21,664 bases of DNA from Chitinophaga pinensis (GTDB taxonomy: Bacteria > Bacteroidota > Bacteroidia > UKL13-3): contig CALPIR020000010.1 of NCBI GenBank assembly GCA_943323675.2, forward strand, positions 1 through 21,664. The letters run 5' to 3'. Positions 16,561 through 21,664 of the stretch are shown one piece after another. Position 1 is the first letter of the stretch. Each line of letters opens with the position of its first letter. The translations under genes were made by a program, and so were the position numbers. The notes under the pieces are model-generated. The model was given only the letters and a program-made list of their open reading frames with translations. It ran no database searches and was not told the DNA's origin.

Positions 16561-18153
16561 CTACTTATCAAACTCAGAAGTAAAATGGAAGTTTATTTTT
16601 GGAAATGTATCTTGAGTCATTTTTAAACTCCACATGCTTTCTGCAAAAAATACAGGCCTACCATCTTTATCAGTTGCAATATTATAACGCTTAATTACAT
16701 TAAAACGGTCTAGTTCGGCTTTATCATCGCTAGTAAACCAACATGCTTTTTGATAACTTAATGGAGTAAAGGCACAAGATGCTCCGTATTCATGTAATAA
16801 TCGGAATTGAATTACCTCAAACTGTAGTTCGCCCACTGTTCCAATGATGCGCACATTACCAGGTTGCTGTGTAAATAGCTGCGCAACGCCTTCATCTGTT
16901 AGCTGTAAAATACCTTTTTCAAGTTGCTTGGTTTTAAGCGGATCTTTGTTTTCAAGTACTTTAAATATTTCGGGCGAAAAACTTGGAATGCCTTTAAATG
17001 AAATATTTTCGCCTTCGCTAAGTGTGTCGCCAATTTTAAAGTTGCCGTTGTCATATAAACCAACTACATCACCGGGATATGCCTCATCAATTACGCTTTT
17101 ATCATTAGCCATAAAACTGGTAGGGTTACTAAATCGCAACTTTTTATTTAAACGCGTGTGGTAATAAAACTTATTACGTTCAAATTTACCAGATACAATG
17201 CGGCAAAAAGCAATTCTATCACGGTGGTTTGGGTCAAGGTTTGCGTGTATTTTAAAAATAAAGCCCGAGAAGGTTTTTTCTTCTGGTCTTACCTCGCGGT
17301 CTTCTGTAAATCGGCTGCGTGGTTCTGGTGCTATTTGTATAAATGTATCAAGTAGTTCTTGTATACCAAAATTATTAATGGCACTACCAAAAAATACTGG
17401 AGCCAAATAACCTTCTAAGTATAATTCGTTACTAAATGGCTCGTACACTCCTTCAATCAACTCCGCATCTTCACGCAATTTATCGGCACTTCTTTTACCA
17501 ATAATGGCATCAAGCTCCTCACTATTTAGGTCATTAATTTCAACAACCTCTTTTGATATTTTGGTTTTATCAGGTTGAAATAAATTAAGTTTCTTTTCAT
17601 ATAAATTATAAACTCCCTTAAAATCACTGCCAATTCCAATTGGCCAAGTAAGAGGTCGGGTGTGTATGTTTAGTTCTTTTTCAATTTCTTCTAATAAATC
17701 ATAAGGGTCTTGTCCCTCACGATCTAATTTATTAATGAATACGATAACAGGCGTGTTACGCATCCTGCAAACCTCCATTAATTTACGTGTTTGGTCCTCA
17801 ACACCCTTTACGCAATCTACCACCAATATCACGCTATCTACTGCGGTTAACGTTCTGTATGTATCTTCGGCAAAGTCCTTATGGCCTGGGGTATCTAAAA
17901 TATTAATTTTATAATCTTTGTAGTCAAAACCCATTACAGAAGTTGCAACCGAAATACCACGTTGCTTTTCTATTTCCATGAAATCTGAAGTGGCAGCCTT
18001 TTTTATTCTATTACTTTTTACTGCACCTGCTGTTTGAATGGCACCACCAAACAATAAAAACTTTTCAGTTAAAGTGGTTTTTCCTGCATCGGGATGACTA
18101 ATAATACCGAAGGTTCTTCGTTTTTGTAATGCGATAACTGCTGCTGTGCTCAT
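16561..18153 (-). CDS. prfC: Peptide chain release factor 3 (RF3)
   Basis: A 530-residue translational GTPase that removes RF1/RF2 from ribosomes after peptide release. The G domain shows SHPDAGKTT at 19-27, the switch region EKQRGISVATSVM at 62-74, DTPGH at 87-91 and NKLD at 141-144; later GDVVGLYDNG and the domain III segment GELQFEVIQFRL are RF3-like. The frame stays open to 18180 (nine extra residues), but a Bacteroidota -7 element occupies 18180-18187, so transcripts should begin after that codon. Starting at 18153 (MSTAAVIALQKRR) also gives the normal RF3 length. It lies downstream of the GT117 gene but behind a strong hairpin, so it is probably transcribed on its own. Confidence 0.96.
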   Translation of the reverse strand: MSTAAVIALQKRRTFGIISHPDAGKTTLTEKFLLFGGAIQTAGAVKSNRIKKAATSDFMEIEKQRGISVATSVMGFDYKDYKINILDTPGHKDFAEDTYRTLTAVDSVILVVDCVKGVEDQTRKLMEVCRMRNTPVIVFINKLDREGQDPYDLLEEIEKELNIHTRPLTWPIGIGSDFKGVYNLYEKKLNLFQPDKTKISKEVVEINDLNSEELDAIIGKRSADKLREDAELIEGVYEPFSNELYLEGYLAPVFFGSAINNFGIQELLDTFIQIAPEPRSRFTEDREVRPEEKTFSGFIFKIHANLDPNHRDRIAFCRIVSGKFERNKFYYHTRLNKKLRFSNPTSFMANDKSVIDEAYPGDVVGLYDNGNFKIGDTLSEGENISFKGIPSFSPEIFKVLENKDPLKTKQLEKGILQLTDEGVAQLFTQQPGNVRIIGTVGELQFEVIQFRLLHEYGASCAFTPLSYQKACWFTSDDKAELDRFNVIKRYNIATDKDGRPVFFAESMWSLKMTQDTFPKINFHFTSEFDK

Positions 18154-18179
18154 GTAATTTGAGGAATATAAAATGCCCA

Positions 18180-18187
18180 CAAAGATA
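18180..18187 (-). promoter_or_regulatory. -7 element of prfC promoter (TATCTTTG)
   Basis: On the minus strand TATCTTTG matches TAnnTTTG exactly. A TTTA 21 bases further upstream is a weak -33 partner. Initiation about seven bases downstream gives a leader of roughly 20 bases before the ATG at 18153 and excludes the longer frame beginning at 18180. Confidence 0.6.
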
Positions 18188-18220
18188 AGCGGGAGTGTTT
18201 AATTTAACTAAATATTTGAT

Positions 18221-18260
18221 TGCTGTAAAAACAGCAAGGCCGCCCAATGGGCGGCCTTGC
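18221..18260 (-). terminator. Strong hairpin terminator after the GT117 gene
   Basis: GCAAGGCCGCCC (18234-18245) and GGGCGGCCTTGC (18249-18260) form a perfect 12-base GC-rich stem with a three-base loop. On the minus strand it is followed by TGTTTTTACAGCA, giving a T5 tract. It lies 22 bases past the GT117 stop codon. A second small inverted repeat, TGCTGT-AAAA-ACAGCA at 18221-18236, overlaps the foot of the stem by three bases. Confidence 0.88.
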
Positions 18261-18281
18261 TTAAATCTATCAATGAATAAG

Positions 18282-21200
18282 TTACTGCATTGGTGGCATT
18301 TGCGCACCTAATACTTTTTGTGATTTCGCCTGTATAGCTTTTAACAATGCATCTTGTTTGTTAAACTGAGCTACTTGTTGAGCATACATCAATATATTGG
18401 TATTTTCTTCTAACTCAGTACTTACACCTTTCGCTTTGTTACCCTTAAATCTGCTATAATATTGGTATTTCTCAATAGCTTGATCAACCATACCATTTAT
18501 TAATGTATTGGCTTTTTCCGGAGCTCCTGCTGCGTAGTATGCCTCAGATAAACGAATGATGAATATGTCATAAGGAACTGTGTTTTTAGGCATTACTTCT
18601 ATACAACGATCTATGGCTTTGATGGCACGGGTATTATCGCCTTCTGCCACTAATTTCATTGCTAAACGGTAAAATAAATTACGGAAATTACGTGTTTGGC
18701 GTAAGGTGGTTTCATCTAAGTAAACACCTTCTTTATCCATATTGCCCCACTTAAACTTATCAACCAGGTTAGTATATAAAATATCGGTGTTGATGTGTCC
18801 GTATGTTCCACCTTCTACAGGGTCTGTATTTTTAATAGGCACAATGCGGTATGTTAAACCTTCTAATTGGAAATAATCCATCATGTTTAAGTATACATCA
18901 CTTCCAGTAGTAATGGCAAAATAAATAGGGCGAGTCCAATTGGTGGTTGCCAATATATCAAGCACTACCAAATCTGCTTTCATTAGAGTACCATTTCCAA
19001 TTTCCCATTTCATGGTATCTACAATAATATTGGCATCTTTTGCATGCACAGTACCCTGCTTTAATACTTGCTGTTTATCAATAGGTATATAGAATTTTTT
19101 AGTTGGATAGTAGCTAAACTCCATACCACTGTTTGATTTCAACTTAGCCATTGGGTCAGTGTCATCAGTCATAAATTTAATGATACTACTTAACGGATAG
19201 AAATCGGTTTGGTTAATACCAAATTGTCTTTCCACTTCAGGGTTCTGATAAAATATTACATAATCTCTTACACCTTGTTTATACTGACTTGGAGTCATAC
19301 TAAATGGTATTGGTTCCGAGTCATATACTTTCGTTTTTAAAGCATCTGCATACCAATCTGTATTCAGTAAACTCAAGTTTATTACTCTAATATCACTACG
19401 AATGCCTTCAACATTTTGAGCATACCATAATGGATATGTATCATTATCGCCATTGGTAAATAACACCGCATTAGGGGCACAAGAGTTCAGGTAATCGTAG
19501 GCAAAATCTAGTGCTGCAAAACGATTACTACGATCATGATCATCCCAGTTTTGAGAAGCCATCAACACAGGAACACCCGCTATAGTAGCTATAGAAGCAA
19601 TACCAGTTGCCACAGTGGCATTCATTTTTTTACTTAACCAATCAATTAGTGCCAATACACCTAATCCAATCCAAATGATAAAAGTTTGGTACGAACCAAC
19701 ATAAGCATAGTCGCGTTCACGTGGCTGGTGTGCAGGGAAGTTTAAGTATAAAATAATAAATGCACCTGTAAACAAGAATAAGGTTAATACAACCGTTGCG
19801 TCTTCTTTTGATTTTTTGAAATGATAAATCAAACCAATCAAACCTAATAATAGCGGTAAGAAATAATATGTGTTACGCGCTTTATTATTTTTAATCGAAT
19901 CAGGAATATTGTCTTGAGGGCCTAAGCGCATAGCATCTATAAAAGGCACGCCACTAATCCAATTTCCTCTGGTAATATCACCAAATCCTTGATCATCGTT
20001 TTGTCTGCCAATAAAGTTCCATGCAAAATATCGCCAGTACATAAAGCCCATTTGGTAACTTAGCAAGAAATCAATGTTTTTGGCAAAGGTTGCTTTTTTA
20101 CCTTCAGGTATATTTTCCCATTGGCGATATGATTGAACGTAATCGGGTCTGTCGGCCCACATACGCGGGAAAATAGTACAATCTTTAGGATCATAAATAC
20201 GCTCAACTTTTTCGCCCGATTCTTCGTACTTTCCATCTCCTTTTGCATAGGTCATTGCACCCTTTTTCTCGTCAATTACTTTAGCATAAAAATACTGTCC
20301 GTATACCAATGGGTTTTCACCATACTGCTCGCGGTTTAAATATGATAATAAGCTAAACGGATTATCAGGAGCATTCATGTTAATTGGTGGTTTTGCATTA
20401 CTGCGTATTAATACCATTGCATAAGATGAGTATCCTACAATAATAAACGTTACACTTAATATGGCTACGTTAACTACACTTTTAGATGCATTATTCTTGA
20501 TAACATAATAATACAGCAAGGCTGTTATCGCGCCCCAGAAAATAATACCTGATGCGGATGGGTTAAGTGAGAATGTGGCCAAAACCATAATTACATATAA
20601 TGCAGCAGCAACATAAAAACTTGTTTTGCTTTCGGTTTGTGTGTAATGTATGGCAGCAGCCAAAGTACCAGCAATAACAAAAAGCATAAAAAATGCACCA
20701 GTGTTAAAACTTGTACCAAACGAATTCACAAATATATAATCAAATTTGGTTGCTAATGACGGCATACCAGGGATAATACCAAATTGAACAATAGCTATTG
20801 CGCCTAGGGCAACCATAGTAGCTTTAATAAATCCACTACGCGTAAATTTGTTTCTACGGAAATAATAAACGTAAACAACAGAAGGTATAACAAGTATACT
20901 TAATAAATGGACTCCAATAGCCAATCCTATTAAATAAGCGATTAATACCAACCAGCGTTCGCTACCTTTTTCATCAGCATTATTTTCCCATTTTAAAATA
21001 CACCAAAACGTTAATGTTGTGAAGAAACTTGATGATGCATATACTTCTGCTTCAACTGCAGAAAACCAAAATGTATCACTCCATGTTAATGCTAAAGCAC
21101 CAACTAAGCCTGACACAGTTATAGCCAAAATTTGTTGCATACTTAGTGCATCACCCGACTTAATAATTAACTTACGGCCTAAATGTGTAATTGTCCAGAA

Positions 21201-21482
21201 AGTAAACATTACACACAAAGCACTTGTAGTGGCTGATACCATGTTTACCCAAAATGCAACTTGAGTTATATCGTCACCAGCAAACAATGAGAACAAACGA
21301 CCCAATAATAAAAACAATGGTGCTCCCGGTGGGTGACAAATTTGAAGTCTGAAAGATGCTGAGATGAACTCACCACAATCCCAAAAGCTCACTGTTGGCT
21401 CTAATGTCAAGGTGTAAGTTACCAGTGCAATAACGAAGGTTATCCATCCTAAAACGTTATTTACTAAGTTGAAACGATTCAT
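18282..21482 (-). CDS. DUF2723 / GT117-family membrane glycosyltransferase (TMEM260-like)
   Basis: A 1066-residue membrane protein with about a dozen hydrophobic segments in the first 650 residues, then a soluble part ending in TPR-like helices (about 950-1050). The first loop has WDCGEFI at 34-40, where Asp35 and Glu38 sit like the catalytic acidic residues of GT-C enzymes, and HPPGAPLF at 50-57; later PRERDYAYVGS and FTNGDNDTYPLWY are family hallmarks. DUF2723 proteins form CAZy family GT117, and the eukaryotic relative TMEM260 is a protein O-mannosyltransferase using a lipid-linked sugar. In Bacteroidota a role in O-glycosylation of exported proteins or in surface glycans is likely but not shown here. 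A complete promoter lies just upstream (21516-21546) and a strong terminator just downstream, so it is probably monocistronic. Confidence 0.9.
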   Translation of the reverse strand: MNRFNLVNNVLGWITFVIALVTYTLTLEPTVSFWDCGEFISASFRLQICHPPGAPLFLLLGRLFSLFAGDDITQVAFWVNMVSATTSALCVMFTFWTITHLGRKLIIKSGDALSMQQILAITVSGLVGALALTWSDTFWFSAVEAEVYASSSFFTTLTFWCILKWENNADEKGSERWLVLIAYLIGLAIGVHLLSILVIPSVVYVYYFRRNKFTRSGFIKATMVALGAIAIVQFGIIPGMPSLATKFDYIFVNSFGTSFNTGAFFMLFVIAGTLAAAIHYTQTESKTSFYVAAALYVIMVLATFSLNPSASGIIFWGAITALLYYYVIKNNASKSVVNVAILSVTFIIVGYSSYAMVLIRSNAKPPINMNAPDNPFSLLSYLNREQYGENPLVYGQYFYAKVIDEKKGAMTYAKGDGKYEESGEKVERIYDPKDCTIFPRMWADRPDYVQSYRQWENIPEGKKATFAKNIDFLLSYQMGFMYWRYFAWNFIGRQNDDQGFGDITRGNWISGVPFIDAMRLGPQDNIPDSIKNNKARNTYYFLPLLLGLIGLIYHFKKSKEDATVVLTLFLFTGAFIILYLNFPAHQPRERDYAYVGSYQTFIIWIGLGVLALIDWLSKKMNATVATGIASIATIAGVPVLMASQNWDDHDRSNRFAALDFAYDYLNSCAPNAVLFTNGDNDTYPLWYAQNVEGIRSDIRVINLSLLNTDWYADALKTKVYDSEPIPFSMTPSQYKQGVRDYVIFYQNPEVERQFGINQTDFYPLSSIIKFMTDDTDPMAKLKSNSGMEFSYYPTKKFYIPIDKQQVLKQGTVHAKDANIIVDTMKWEIGNGTLMKADLVVLDILATTNWTRPIYFAITTGSDVYLNMMDYFQLEGLTYRIVPIKNTDPVEGGTYGHINTDILYTNLVDKFKWGNMDKEGVYLDETTLRQTRNFRNLFYRLAMKLVAEGDNTRAIKAIDRCIEVMPKNTVPYDIFIIRLSEAYYAAGAPEKANTLINGMVDQAIEKYQYYSRFKGNKAKGVSTELEENTNILMYAQQVAQFNKQDALLKAIQAKSQKVLGAQMPPMQ

Positions 21483-21515
21483 GCTTTACGTTAATTCGGT
21501 TAATATATAGGTTAG

Positions 21516-21546
21516 CAAATATATGTGCTGTGGGTAATTAACCAAA
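21516..21546 (-). promoter_or_regulatory. Complete Bacteroidota promoter for the GT117 gene
   Basis: On the minus strand TTTG (21543-21546) is followed by exactly 19 bases and TATATTTG (21516-21523), a full match to the Bacteroidota TTTG/TAnnTTTG promoter. Initiation near 21510 would leave a leader of about 25-30 bases before the ATG at 21482. The remaining 21547-21664 is AT-rich with nothing else recognisable. Confidence 0.72.
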
Positions 21547-21664
21547 TTTAGTCTGATTTTGATTGCATATTAACTGTAAATTAATTAAAATATACAAGCC
21601 TGCAATTCGTCTCTATGTTTCTAATTTAATGTTATTTTTATTCAACTAATTTGATGTGATGAGT

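Noticed and set aside
18154..18180. Nine-residue N-terminal extension of RF3
   Set aside because: A -7 promoter element overlaps the upstream ATG, and the shorter form has normal RF3 length.
1..21664. Mobile elements, CRISPR arrays, tRNA or rRNA genes
   Set aside because: No transposase, integrase, regularly spaced repeats or structured RNA gene was recognised on either strand.

Overview
The window reads as chromosomal DNA from an AT-rich member of the Bacteroidota. The evidence is a large exported protein with a type IX secretion (T9SS) C-terminal sorting tail, a two-component system whose kinase carries TPR repeats, a DUF2723/GT117 membrane glycosyltransferase, and several copies of the Bacteroidota -7 promoter element TAnnTTTG. 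The order within the phylum cannot be fixed from the sequence alone. No mobile element, CRISPR array, tRNA or rRNA is visible.

Layout. At 1-462 (minus) lies the N-terminal part of a probable Fic-family protein, cut by the window edge. At 705-4494 (minus) is a compact four-gene run: a UbiA-like membrane protein, an atypical short-chain dehydrogenase, a flavin reductase-like protein and an iron-sulfur (6-4) photolyase-type protein, with gaps of 12-39 bases. At 4671-8326 (plus) is a three-gene unit: an OmpR-type response regulator, a TPR histidine kinase starting at GTG 3 bases later, and an exported TPR protein overlapping the kinase stop codon. It ends at a hairpin shared with the convergent 1306-residue T9SS surface protein (8369-12289, minus). 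After a 301-base divergent intergenic region come odhA (2-oxoglutarate dehydrogenase E1), a strong intrinsic terminator, and an acyltransferase-like membrane protein (15355-16530). Convergent to these are release factor 3 (prfC) and a 1066-residue GT117 protein (18282-21482), separated by a strong hairpin terminator.

How the parts fit. The 705-4494 run looks like one transcription unit combining light-dependent DNA repair with redox and isoprenoid-type enzymes. Two of its members have lost residues normally needed for catalysis: the SDR active-site Tyr and the first Asp-rich motif of the UbiA fold. That unit is the most likely place for undescribed biochemistry here. The RR/kinase/TPR unit is a signalling cassette with two periplasmic TPR sensors or partners. 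The GT117 protein is related to eukaryotic TMEM260 and may belong to the O-glycosylation route acting on exported proteins. The nearby T9SS protein carries several D(S/T)(hydrophobic) sequons of the kind that route uses, though a direct link is only inferred.

The rest (odhA, prfC) is housekeeping. Promoter evidence is good for the GT117 gene (complete TTTG-N19-TATATTTG) and useful for prfC, where the -7 element rules out the longer N-terminus.
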